Source of the DNA: Clostridia bacterium
GTDB lineage: Bacteria > Bacillota > Clostridia > TANB77 > CAG-508
Direction of reading: 5' to 3'
Assembly: GCA_017510245.1 (NCBI GenBank)
Contig: JAFWNQ010000002.1
Location: 1 to 34,056, forward strand
DNA length: 34,056 bases
Shown here: positions 25,711 to 33,885 of the stretch, one piece after another
Numbering within the stretch: position 1 is the first letter of the stretch
How the letters are laid out: the number at the start of each line of letters is the position of its first letter
The notes under the pieces: generated by a model
Seen by the model: the letters and a program-made list of their open reading frames with translations, nothing else
Database searches by the model: none
What the model was told of the DNA's origin: nothing
Made by a program: the position numbers and the translations under genes

Positions 25711-27684
25711 ATGGACGATTTAGTAGAAAGCATATTAGATTATGTTAGAGCAGACTATACAGATTATGCTATAATGATAAATGGTGAATGGGGAAGTGGA
25801 AAAACTTATTTTTGGAATCATAAAATAAGAAATAAAATAGACTCAATGCAGGTAAATGGCAAGAAACTAACAACTATTTATATGTCGCTGTATGGAATAT
25901 CGAATCTGGAAGAAATAAGTAAAAAAATATTTATCGAAACAACTCAGCTTATGGATAAGAATCTAAGAAAGTTTATGAATTCTAGTGGAAGAACTACTAT
26001 ACCGGAATATGCAAAGACAGGTTTAGATATGGCTAATCTATTTGGAGTTACACAAAATGGAGATAGAGTTAATTATGCAGACTTCTTCTCAACAGATGAT
26101 AAAGTACTTTGCTTTGATGACTTGGAAAGAGCAAATGTTGATGTTATTGATATTCTGGGCTATATTAATAATTTTGTTGAGCATGATCATATAAAAACTA
26201 TTATTATTTGTAATGAAAAAGAATTATCAACAAAATTAAAAAGCAGCAATTTGGAAATGAAAACTTTTATTGCTACATATTTACTTGATAAAGAAAATCA
26301 ATTATTATCAAATGACAAACCTATGGTTGAAAAGATAAACTCAACAATGGAAGAAGTTTTTGATAAAGCTAATGATTATGAAAGAATTAAAGAAAAGCTT
26401 ATAGGAGAAACATTTGAATATCAACCAGAATTCACATACATTATAAATGGTATTTTAATGAGATATGAAAAAAATCCTGATTTAATAAGATTTTTACGAA
26501 CAAATACTGCATTAATAATTTCAACATTTGAAAAAAGTGGAACAAGAAATCTAAGAATACTTAAACACTCATTAGCAGATTTTAAAAGAATATTTGATAT
26601 AGTAACTAAAAAATATCCTAATACAAATAATAGAGTACTTCAAACTATGCTGATTTTTACAATAGCTGTATCATTTGAAATAAAAGCAGGAAAAGTTACT
26701 AAAGATAGACTAGCTAATATTGAAAATAATGACGAATACAAATCAATAGTAGTATCATCAAAAATTTTTAAGGATAATAGACAATTTTATATTAAAGAAT
26801 TTGATAATAACTATTATTATAATTTTAAGGCTGAATATAGATTTTTTAAATTCATTGAAATGTTTGTAAGAACAAGAATAATGAATATGAAGATAGTTAA
26901 AGAAAATATGGAAGACATTCAAAACACAGAGGATATAATGAATATACCAGGATATAAGAGACTTCTTACTGAAGAATACTGGAAAATTTCAGATGATGAA
27001 TTTCCTAAAATCATAGAAAGCGTACTTGAAACAGTTAGAAAAGGAGAAATACAATTAGTAAACGTTGTTAAATTGTATGCTTACTTTGTTTATTTCATAA
27101 AGAAAAAACTAATTGACTATGATAAAGACACAATAAAAAGTTTATTTATGAATGGAATTAATATAGCTTCACTAAATTCAGAATATTGTGAAAATGCGGA
27201 GGATGAATTGAGCAATATTAATTTGGCAGAAAGTGATTATGATATAAAAGAAATTTTAAATAGATTCTATGAATTGAATGATCAACTAAAAGACAAAATG
27301 TATGAAAAGACTGCAATGGATATATTTAGAAATATTCCTATGAAAATGGAAATATTCTATGACAGATTTGATAAAGAGTGTATGGATGTACCATTATTTA
27401 AATATTGTGATCCATATCAAATATTCCAAAGAATATCTTGTGCTAGCAATGAGGACATTGTAACAATTAAAGAGAGCTTGATAAAAAGAGCAAAGAAGAA
27501 TACAGTGATATTTAAGGAAGAATTATCAAATATGTATAAGCTATGTAATATTATAGATGATTATGTATCTGACAAGAAAATAACAATAAAAACGGTTGTA
27601 TTAACGGAATTTTCAAAAGAACTTAGAAAAGTATTGAATGACAATAATGATGAACTAAACTCAAAAGAAGAAGAGCTATTATAA
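25711..27684 (+). CDS. KAP-like P-loop NTPase
   Basis: ATG 25711 has AAAGGAGG 5-6 nt upstream and gives 657 residues; an upstream in-frame TTG (25687) is not supported. The N-terminus carries INGEWGSGKTYFW (Walker A, residues 25-32), TTIYMSLYGISNLEEI, Walker B VLCFDDLERA (132-141) and IKTIIICNEKEL, the pattern of KAP-type STAND-related NTPases. The C-terminal 400 residues are helical, charged and without recognised domain. No internal membrane segment is obvious, unlike many KAP proteins, but the next gene is a large membrane protein 24 nt downstream. KAP NTPases appear in signalling and phage-defence contexts; the role here is unknown. Confidence 0.75.
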   Translation: MDDLVESILDYVRADYTDYAIMINGEWGSGKTYFWNHKIRNKIDSMQVNGKKLTTIYMSLYGISNLEEISKKIFIETTQLMDKNLRKFMNSSGRTTIPEYAKTGLDMANLFGVTQNGDRVNYADFFSTDDKVLCFDDLERANVDVIDILGYINNFVEHDHIKTIIICNEKELSTKLKSSNLEMKTFIATYLLDKENQLLSNDKPMVEKINSTMEEVFDKANDYERIKEKLIGETFEYQPEFTYIINGILMRYEKNPDLIRFLRTNTALIISTFEKSGTRNLRILKHSLADFKRIFDIVTKKYPNTNNRVLQTMLIFTIAVSFEIKAGKVTKDRLANIENNDEYKSIVVSSKIFKDNRQFYIKEFDNNYYYNFKAEYRFFKFIEMFVRTRIMNMKIVKENMEDIQNTEDIMNIPGYKRLLTEEYWKISDDEFPKIIESVLETVRKGEIQLVNVVKLYAYFVYFIKKKLIDYDKDTIKSLFMNGINIASLNSEYCENAEDELSNINLAESDYDIKEILNRFYELNDQLKDKMYEKTAMDIFRNIPMKMEIFYDRFDKECMDVPLFKYCDPYQIFQRISCASNEDIVTIKESLIKRAKKNTVIFKEELSNMYKLCNIIDDYVSDKKITIKTVVLTEFSKELRKVLNDNNDELNSKEEELL

Positions 27685-27708
27685 TTAATAATAGGAGGAT
27701 TCAAAACA

Positions 27709-30480
27709 ATGATTTTTTACATCGGACTAGGAGTAGCGGCAGCAATAGTGATTTTCAATATAATGAAAAGTGAAGAGAAGAATAAAATAGAAATTTTAGA
27801 AAAAAGAATACAGAGGCTGGAAAAAGAATTAAATCTATATAGAAGCAAGTATGGAAGCATAGATTATGAAGAAAATATAAGCAATAATACAGTAAATAAT
27901 ACTTTTAAAAATAGGGTACAAACATACCAAAACATTGTTCAAACATCACAAGTTAATAGCAATGAAATAAATCAAAATCAATTTAACAATAATCAATATA
28001 AAAACTATTATTCAGAGAATCAAAATGACTATGTGAGAGTTGATAATACAGTTCATACGCAAAAAGTTGAAGTAGATGAAGAGAGCGTTAAAAACAAGTT
28101 TATACTAATGGCAGGTGCAGTACTTATTGTTTTAGCAGCAATAGTATTCTTAACATCAACATGGCATACAATACCTGATGTATTAAAGACAATAGTAATT
28201 GTTCTTTTGGCAGGTGTTTTTATGGGAGCTAGTAGAATTGCTGATAAAGTATTCAAGCTTAAGGAAACTGCAAATACATTTTTATATATTGCTTTAGCAT
28301 ATTTACCAATAGCTCTATTTTCTATTTCATTATTTGGACTTTTAGGAAAATATTTGTCAATTAAGGGAGAAGGAAAGTTTTTATATTTTACAATTTCGTC
28401 TGGATTTTTGGCAATATTATATTTTGCATTAGGCAATAAAAGAAAACAGAATTTGTTAATTAATTCAAGTATGATAATGCAATTCTTAACTGTTATATTC
28501 ATTGCAAATTGTATAAACTCCAAAATATCAACAGTATTATTGGCATTAATTATTTATAATTTAATACTTACATTAATTAAAAACAACTATCTTAAGGAAT
28601 ATTTAAATACTATAGATGCATACAACTATATATATCTATATGGTATTTTTATAATACAATTTTTCATATTAAATACTTCTAATGCTTTTATTAATATAAT
28701 AACAAACCTATTAATAGTTTTTAGCTTTTATATTAACTATGTGCAGAACCATAATTACGTTAATATTATTTCTATACTAACTTCGACTTTATTACTTAGT
28801 ATGTCAATATTAAACATAGACAATAATATATTTAATATTGATATAAAAGAAGTGTTAACATATATTATTTTGCTAGCAATGTTTGCAAATGGAGTTTTAA
28901 GTGATAAAAAAGATTGGAAAGAATGTTCAATACTAGTTTCTAGTTTAGCGATGATAGTAATGTATTTAAATGTATTGTCATTATACAAAGAAAATATGAT
29001 TATAAAGAGCTACATGATTATGTGGACAATTACAATTTTTATCATTATAAGCTATATTAGATTAGTTAGACGAAGAAAAATATTTATACATCTTATACCA
29101 ATTAGTATTTATTTAGCACAACTTAACACAGTAATAGAGAATAATTTGAAACTTAATATATTATTATATACATCTTTGGCGTTGTTTGTGTTTGCAGCAT
29201 TAAATATTATTAAAGGAAAAAAGAATAGAATTGTTCTTCAAACTTATTCAAATGCCATGATTATTGTTTCTTCTATATCATGCATGTTGTTTGACTTTAA
29301 TGGATTTATTAATGATATTTTATTGATGATATGTTTGTTAGCAACATATTCTGTTGGATATATAATAAATAGAAAAACAGTAATATATAAAGTAATATCG
29401 TATCTATTGACTAATCTACTTATATGCTCAATTATGAGTAAACTCAATTCAATAGAGAATGTTAAATATATACCTTTTATTACTACAGTGGGAATAATGA
29501 TATTAGAATACAATTATAAAAAACTTCAAGATCGCTCAAGTGAAATATATTTGCTAGGATCTAGTATTATTTCATTTATAATGCTAAATATAGACATAAA
29601 TCTATTATCTTTTATTTTGATTATACTACAAGGAATAATATTTATATATTACGTTACTGAAAGAAAACTAAATTCATATTTAAAAACGATACCATTTTTT
29701 GCGATAATACCAACAGTATATATTTCGAAATGGGCTATAATGTACAATATGAATTATATGATATTTGCTAATTTTATGCTTATTATGATTACAACTGTAA
29801 TATCACTTAGAGAAGAAAAAATAAATGCATATACTTTGATATCAGCACTTTACATTGTGATGCAGATATTTGCATTTAAGTTTAATATTTATATTAATTT
29901 AACAATTGTTTTAATGTGGACATTGCTACACTTGTTAGATATGCCAAAAGAAAAAATGATATTTGAAACAATGCTCTATATAATTGGTTTAATCTATTAT
30001 AATAATATTTTGGGAGACATTTGCAGTACTAATAGAGAATTAGCAAAGATTACAGCTTTTAAATATGTTGGGTATATAGTTGTAACTATGCTTATTTCAA
30101 GAAATGTTGTAAAAAAAGTGCTTGTGGATGCATATAAAATATTAGAGTATTTTGCTTTCCCAATAATTTATTTAATTGCTATATTTAATTATACAAATGA
30201 AACTGATGGAATGATTTTTGTACTTATGCTTGTTATTATTACAATAGTAAGTTATACATTTAAATTTGGACCAATTTTTATATCTACTATTACTGCAATA
30301 ATTATAAATAGTCTCTTATTAACAAGAGAGTTCTGGTTTAGTATTCCATGGTGGGTATATATGCTTGTAATAGGCACTATCTTAATAATATTTGCAGTTA
30401 ATAATGAACTAACAGAAAATAAACAAAAAGATCAGATTAAAAAGAAATTAATAACATTCAAAGAGTATATAGATATGTAA
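27709..30480 (+). CDS. Giant polytopic membrane protein (SCO7613/DUF2157-like)
   Basis: The 923 residues start with a single hydrophobic segment (2-19), a coiled coil (about 22-48) and a polar Asn/Gln-rich linker (about 55-125). Then about 25 hydrophobic segments follow to residue 895 and a short basic tail ends the chain. The first membrane block, FILMAGAVLIVLAAIVFL and LAYLPIALFSISLFGLLG, resembles the SCO7613 C-terminal/DUF2157-type membrane families; this is recognition by pattern only. AATAGGAGGATT precedes the ATG. It closes the recD2-comF-KAP unit and is followed by a strong terminator. Isoleucine-rich, strongly AT-biased codons match the neighbours. Confidence 0.7.
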   Translation: MIFYIGLGVAAAIVIFNIMKSEEKNKIEILEKRIQRLEKELNLYRSKYGSIDYEENISNNTVNNTFKNRVQTYQNIVQTSQVNSNEINQNQFNNNQYKNYYSENQNDYVRVDNTVHTQKVEVDEESVKNKFILMAGAVLIVLAAIVFLTSTWHTIPDVLKTIVIVLLAGVFMGASRIADKVFKLKETANTFLYIALAYLPIALFSISLFGLLGKYLSIKGEGKFLYFTISSGFLAILYFALGNKRKQNLLINSSMIMQFLTVIFIANCINSKISTVLLALIIYNLILTLIKNNYLKEYLNTIDAYNYIYLYGIFIIQFFILNTSNAFINIITNLLIVFSFYINYVQNHNYVNIISILTSTLLLSMSILNIDNNIFNIDIKEVLTYIILLAMFANGVLSDKKDWKECSILVSSLAMIVMYLNVLSLYKENMIIKSYMIMWTITIFIIISYIRLVRRRKIFIHLIPISIYLAQLNTVIENNLKLNILLYTSLALFVFAALNIIKGKKNRIVLQTYSNAMIIVSSISCMLFDFNGFINDILLMICLLATYSVGYIINRKTVIYKVISYLLTNLLICSIMSKLNSIENVKYIPFITTVGIMILEYNYKKLQDRSSEIYLLGSSIISFIMLNIDINLLSFILIILQGIIFIYYVTERKLNSYLKTIPFFAIIPTVYISKWAIMYNMNYMIFANFMLIMITTVISLREEKINAYTLISALYIVMQIFAFKFNIYINLTIVLMWTLLHLLDMPKEKMIFETMLYIIGLIYYNNILGDICSTNRELAKITAFKYVGYIVVTMLISRNVVKKVLVDAYKILEYFAFPIIYLIAIFNYTNETDGMIFVLMLVIITIVSYTFKFGPIFISTITAIIINSLLLTREFWFSIPWWVYMLVIGTILIIFAVNNELTENKQKDQIKKKLITFKEYIDM

Positions 30481-30482
30481 TA

Positions 30483-30516
30483 AAAAAAGGATTTTTCTAA
30501 TGAAAAATCCTTTTTT
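30483..30516. terminator. Bidirectional terminator between the membrane protein gene and spoVT
   Basis: AAAAAAGGATTTTTC (30483-30497) pairs perfectly with GAAAAATCCTTTTTT (30502-30516) around TAAT. Both strands carry a T-tract, so it can serve the two convergent genes. Bases 30517-30590 show nothing else. Confidence 0.95.
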
Positions 30517-30590
30517 ATAAAGTGATATATAATTGTTAATAAAAGTCTAAATGCAATAAGATTCTATAGTATAATATTTATTATTGATAA

Positions 30591-31133
30591 TTAGATTTCT
30601 AATTGTGAACCTAAAAAATCTGCTGCAACTTTTGCAATTTCAAATTCGGTTTCCCCAATCTTTTCAGTATTATATTTGGATGATAGAATAACACTACCAA
30701 TAACCTCACTATCTGATATGATTGGTACTACTACTTTATTATTATGATTTATAATGTTATCATCAACTATAGATATAATACTATCTTCTGAACTTTTAGT
30801 AGGTAATCTATTATCAATTATTTTTTCTAATTCTTTACTGATAGGCTTTTCTAATAAATCTTTTTTCGAAACACCAGAAACGGCTATTACATAATCTTTG
30901 TCTGTAATAACAGCAATTAAACTGGTTACAGCAAATAGACTATTAACATATTGCTCGGAAAAATTTGCAAGTTCTCCAATAGGAGAATATTTTTTTAAGA
31001 TAATATTACCTTCTTTTTCTGTAAAAATCTCTAGTGGAGTCCCTTCTTTTATCCTTAACGTTTTTCTTATTTCTTTTGGAATGACTATTCTGCCTAAATC
31101 ATCAATTCTTCTTACAACACCAGTTGCTTTCAT
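30591..31133 (-). CDS. spoVT: Stage V sporulation protein T
   Basis: SpoVT is a forespore regulator that modulates sigma-G genes. The 180-residue product has the AbrB-type swapped-hairpin DNA-binding domain at 1-50 (MKATGVVRRIDDLGRIVIPK) and a GAF-like C-terminal domain from about 55 (SEQYVNSLFAVTSLIAVITD, NNKVVVPIISDSEVIGSVIL), matching the known SpoVT architecture and length. AAGAAAGGA precedes the ATG. A sigma-G-like promoter lies upstream. Its presence implies a sporulating lineage. Confidence 0.95.
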   Translation of the reverse strand: MKATGVVRRIDDLGRIVIPKEIRKTLRIKEGTPLEIFTEKEGNIILKKYSPIGELANFSEQYVNSLFAVTSLIAVITDKDYVIAVSGVSKKDLLEKPISKELEKIIDNRLPTKSSEDSIISIVDDNIINHNNKVVVPIISDSEVIGSVILSSKYNTEKIGETEFEIAKVAADFLGSQLEI

Positions 31134-31173
31134 TAAAAAATCCTTTCTTAGTTACTACTAATTATTCTAAGAA

Positions 31174-31202
31174 TATTATGTCTAATAATAGGAAAATTAT
31201 AC
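31174..31202 (-). promoter_or_regulatory. Sigma-G/F-like promoter of spoVT
   Basis: On the minus strand GTATA (31202-31198), a 17-bp spacer and CATAATA (31180-31174) match the forespore sigma consensus GnATR / CATnnTA. The initiation point would be about 35 nt before the spoVT start codon. Bacillus subtilis spoVT is sigma-G dependent, which fits. Confidence 0.6.
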
Positions 31203-31209
31203 AAAAATA

Positions 31210-31238
31210 ATGAAAAATATAATAAAATATGGTATAAT
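31210..31238 (+). promoter_or_regulatory. Sigma-A promoter of the small charged protein gene
   Basis: ATGAAA (31210-31215), 17-bp spacer, TATAAT (31233-31238). It is divergent from the spoVT promoter. Confidence 0.6.
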
Positions 31239-31316
31239 TATATAAACATATTAATATTGAATAACAGTTGAGTCTTTTATAAAACCATATGTAAAAAAGA
31301 AAGGAGTATATAAAAA

Positions 31317-31520
31317 ATGAAGAAATCAAAGAATGAAAGAAAAAAAGAATTCTTAAAAAGAATTAAATATCAGGAATCTACTAAGAATGATGAAGTAAAG
31401 GATAATGAAGAAGAAAGAACAACAGAACCAGAAGAACCATCAATAATTGCAGAAAGAATAATACTAAAACATTTAAGAGGTCATATTGGAAAAAAATATG
31501 ATGAAGAAATAGACAGATAG
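31317..31520 (+). CDS. Small charged hypothetical protein, 67 residues
   Basis: GAAAGGAG lies about 10 nt before ATG. The product is extremely hydrophilic (KSKNERKKEFLKRIKYQEST, then a Glu-rich linker EERTTEPEEPS), ending in an amphipathic helix (IIAERIILKHLRGHIGKKY). It lies alone between its own promoter and terminator. Size and charge pattern recall small DNA-associated or spore-related proteins, but no family is recognised. Confidence 0.75.
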   Translation: MKKSKNERKKEFLKRIKYQESTKNDEVKDNEEERTTEPEEPSIIAERIILKHLRGHIGKKYDEEIDR

Positions 31521-31543
31521 ATATATAGCTTAGATTAAATCAA

Positions 31544-31589
31544 AATGTGAGACTTTAATAGAAAAGATTAAAAGTTTCACATTTTTTTT
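31544..31589 (+). terminator. Terminator after the small charged protein gene
   Basis: The arm AATGTGAGACTTTAAT (31544-31559) pairs with ATTAAAAGTTTCACATT (31567-31583), with one G-U and one bulge, followed by a long T-tract (to 31589). Confidence 0.9.
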
Positions 31590-31607
31590 ATTTATGGTGG
31601 ATAGAAG

Positions 31608-31636
31608 TTGGAAAAATTAATATTTTATGCTATAAT
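31608..31636 (+). promoter_or_regulatory. Sigma-A promoter of metG
   Basis: TTGGAA (31608-31613), 17-bp spacer, TATAAT (31631-31636). The leader to the start codon is only about 35 nt, which leaves no room for a T-box or SAM riboswitch. Confidence 0.8.
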
Positions 31637-31676
31637 GGAAATGTTAGAAATAGATTAAGTTAATTTGGAGGATAGT

Positions 31677-33254
31677 ATGAATAAATTTTATATAACAACA
31701 CCTATTTATTATCCAAGTGGAAGATTTCATATTGGAACTGCATATACAGAAGTGCTTGCTGATATGATGAAAAGATATCATGTTCTTAAAGGGGAAAAGT
31801 GCTTTATGCTTACTGGAACTGACGAACATGGACAAAAAATAGAAAACAAAGCCAAAGACTCTAATATGAACCCAAAAGAATATGTTGATTTACAATCAAA
31901 AAAGGCAAAAGAATTGTGGTCAAAAATGAAAATAGACTATGATAAGTATATTAGGACTACAGACGACTATCATGTGAAGGCAGTCCAAAAAATCTTTGAA
32001 AGATTTTTAGAGCAAGAAGACATATATAAAGGTGAGTATGAAGGCTGGTACTGTGAACCTTGCGAAAGCTACTTTACTGAAACTCAGCTTGTTAATGGCA
32101 ATTGCCCAGACTGTGGTAGACCGGTAAAAAAGATGAAAGAAGAAGCCTATTTCTTTAAGATGAGCAAGTATGTAGATAGATTATTAAAATACTATGATGA
32201 ACACCCAGACTTTATAAAACCTAACTATAGAAAGCAAGAAATGATTAATAATTTTATAAAACCTGGACTTGAAGACTTATGTGTAACTAGAACAACTTTT
32301 GATTGGGGGATTCCAGTATTAAGTGACTCAAAACATGTGATTTATGTTTGGCTTGATGCATTGACAAACTATATAACAGCTTTGGGATATGAATCTGATG
32401 ATGATAGACTTCTAAATGAATTTTGGCCAGCGGATGTGCAAATAGTTGGTAAAGACATAGCAAGATTTCACTTAATATATTGGCCAATATTCTTAATGGC
32501 TCTCGACTTACCACTTCCAAAAACAATATATGCACACAATTGGGTTACAATGAAAGATGGGAAGATGTCTAAGTCAAAAGGAAATGTTATATATCCTGAA
32601 CAATTAATAGAAAGATATGGACTAGATGCAACAAAATATTATCTAATAAGAGAAGTTCCAATATCATCTGATGGTATTTTCACTCCAGAAGATTTTGTTA
32701 AGAGATATAATTCTGATTTGTGTAATGATTTGGGCAACTTATTAAATAGAACTGTAGCAATGTGCAATAAATATTTTGATGGAAAAGTTCCAGAATATAA
32801 TGGATTAAAAAATGAAGCAGATTTATCATTAGAAAACATAGCAAAGAGTACAATTGAAGAATATGAAAAAGCAATGAATAATTTTGAATTTGCTAGTTCA
32901 TTGCAAATAATATGGAAATTAGTATCAAGAACTAATAAATATATTGATGAAACAGAACCATGGAAACTAGCAAAAGAGATTGAAGAGGACAGTGAAAAAG
33001 AAAAACTAGAATCAGTTATATACCATTTAATAGCCAATTTAAAAGAAATAGCTATATTAATAAGACCATTAATGAAAGATACATCGAAGAGAATATTAAA
33101 TCAACTAGGAATTAGAGAAAGTGTTGAGTGGTCAGACCTTAATGAATATAATGAATTAGAAGATATTAAAGTAATAGAAAAAGGTCAGCCTTTATTTTTA
33201 AGAGTTGATGAAAATGAGGAAATAGAATACATTAAAGAATTAATGAAATCCTAA
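31677..33254 (+). CDS. metG: Methionyl-tRNA synthetase, short form
   Basis: Charges tRNA-Met. ATG 31677 has GGAGGAT 4-5 nt upstream; an in-frame TTG at 31665 overlaps that site. The class I signature appears as PIYYPSGRFHIGTAYT (HIGT instead of HIGH, residues 18-21), zinc knuckle CEPC...CPDC at about 125-146, WLDALTNYITALG, and KMSKSKGN near 295. The anticodon-binding helical domain ends at about 510. The 525-residue protein lacks the C-terminal tRNA-binding (EMAP/Trbp111-like) domain of the about 650-residue Bacillus enzyme. Confidence 0.97.
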   Translation: MNKFYITTPIYYPSGRFHIGTAYTEVLADMMKRYHVLKGEKCFMLTGTDEHGQKIENKAKDSNMNPKEYVDLQSKKAKELWSKMKIDYDKYIRTTDDYHVKAVQKIFERFLEQEDIYKGEYEGWYCEPCESYFTETQLVNGNCPDCGRPVKKMKEEAYFFKMSKYVDRLLKYYDEHPDFIKPNYRKQEMINNFIKPGLEDLCVTRTTFDWGIPVLSDSKHVIYVWLDALTNYITALGYESDDDRLLNEFWPADVQIVGKDIARFHLIYWPIFLMALDLPLPKTIYAHNWVTMKDGKMSKSKGNVIYPEQLIERYGLDATKYYLIREVPISSDGIFTPEDFVKRYNSDLCNDLGNLLNRTVAMCNKYFDGKVPEYNGLKNEADLSLENIAKSTIEEYEKAMNNFEFASSLQIIWKLVSRTNKYIDETEPWKLAKEIEEDSEKEKLESVIYHLIANLKEIAILIRPLMKDTSKRILNQLGIRESVEWSDLNEYNELEDIKVIEKGQPLFLRVDENEEIEYIKELMKS

Positions 33255-33332
33255 AATTTAACAATAAAAATCATATAAAACCTTGTGATTAAATAAATTA
33301 CAAAAATAGAAAATAATAAAAAAATAACAAAT

Positions 33333-33339
33333 TTCGACA
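33333..33339 (-). promoter_or_regulatory. Possible Spo0A box upstream of the abrB-like gene
   Basis: TTCGACA reads TGTCGAA on the minus strand, an exact 0A box. It ends 18 bp before the -35 of the abrB-like gene. abrB is a direct Spo0A target in B. subtilis. A 7-mer of this composition is expected a few times per window by chance. Confidence 0.35.
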
Positions 33340-33357
33340 TTTTTTTTTGAAATTACC

Positions 33358-33386
33358 TTGATTTGGTAAAATAAATGTGATATAAT
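33358..33386 (+). promoter_or_regulatory. Sigma-A promoter of the abrB-like gene
   Basis: TTGATT (33358-33363), 17-bp spacer, TATAAT (33381-33386), about 35 nt before the start codon. Confidence 0.8.
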
Positions 33387-33421
33387 GCAGGTATAAATTT
33401 TTGATGGGGGAGGTATGTGTT

Positions 33422-33670
33422 ATGAAGGCTACGGGCATTTTAAGAAAAATAGATGGTTTGGGAAGGATTGTTATTCCAATGGAAATCAGGAACAAACTAA
33501 ATATTTCACAAAATGATCCTCTAGAAATACACGTTGAAGGTAACTCAATCGTTTTAAGAAAGTATGAGCCAGATTGTACATTCTGCGGCAGTTCAAGAAA
33601 CGTAGTTGAATACAAAGGTAAAAATGTATGCGAAAAATGCATAAAAGAACTTAATGAAATAAAAAAATAA
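33422..33670 (+). CDS. AbrB-like transition-state regulator with Cys4 tail
   Basis: ATG 33422 has GGGGGAGG 8 nt upstream and gives 82 residues; an earlier ATG at 33401 lies before the ribosome binding site. Residues 1-48 are an AbrB/SpoVT swapped-hairpin domain (MKATGILRKIDGLGRIVIPM) closely similar to the SpoVT N-terminus encoded in this window. Instead of the AbrB multimerisation domain, the C-terminus has CTFC (52, 55) and CEKC (70, 73), a likely zinc knuckle. Probable DNA-binding regulator of growth-phase or sporulation genes. B. subtilis abrB is likewise near its metS gene. Confidence 0.9.
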   Translation: MKATGILRKIDGLGRIVIPMEIRNKLNISQNDPLEIHVEGNSIVLRKYEPDCTFCGSSRNVVEYKGKNVCEKCIKELNEIKK

Positions 33671-33683
33671 TTATATGAAAAAG

Positions 33684-33734
33684 TACAACTTTCTGAATTA
33701 GTAATTTTGCTGATTTAGGAAGCTGTATTTTTTT
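33684..33734 (+). terminator. Terminator after the abrB-like gene
   Basis: TACAaCTTTCT (33684-33694) pairs with AGGAAGcTGTA (33717-33727), with one mismatch and one G-U, followed by seven Ts (33728-33734). Confidence 0.75.
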
Positions 33735-33808
33735 ATTATAAAATAAAATTTAGAGAGGAAAAATATTGATTTTTTGTGTTGCAAACTTACGGCTTTTCGG
33801 CATTAAAT

Positions 33809-33837
33809 TTGATTTTTTAGCCCAAATGTGCTATAAT
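33809..33837 (+). promoter_or_regulatory. Sigma-A promoter of the dockerin-like gene
   Basis: TTGATT (33809-33814), 17-bp spacer, TATAAT (33832-33837). GCCCA (33820-33824) and TGGGC (33845-33849) form an inverted repeat spanning the -10 and could be an operator. Confidence 0.75.
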
Positions 33838-33885
33838 AAAGTGATGGGCAAATCCTTTAAATAGTGTATTTAAGGAGGCGTAAAA

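Noticed and set aside
28053..28523. 156-codon minus-strand ORF opposite the membrane protein gene
   Set aside because: Shadow frame with no ribosome binding site inside a clearly coding gene.
31637..31676. T-box or SAM riboswitch for metG
   Set aside because: The predicted leader is about 35 nt, too short for either element, and no conserved T-box sequence was seen.
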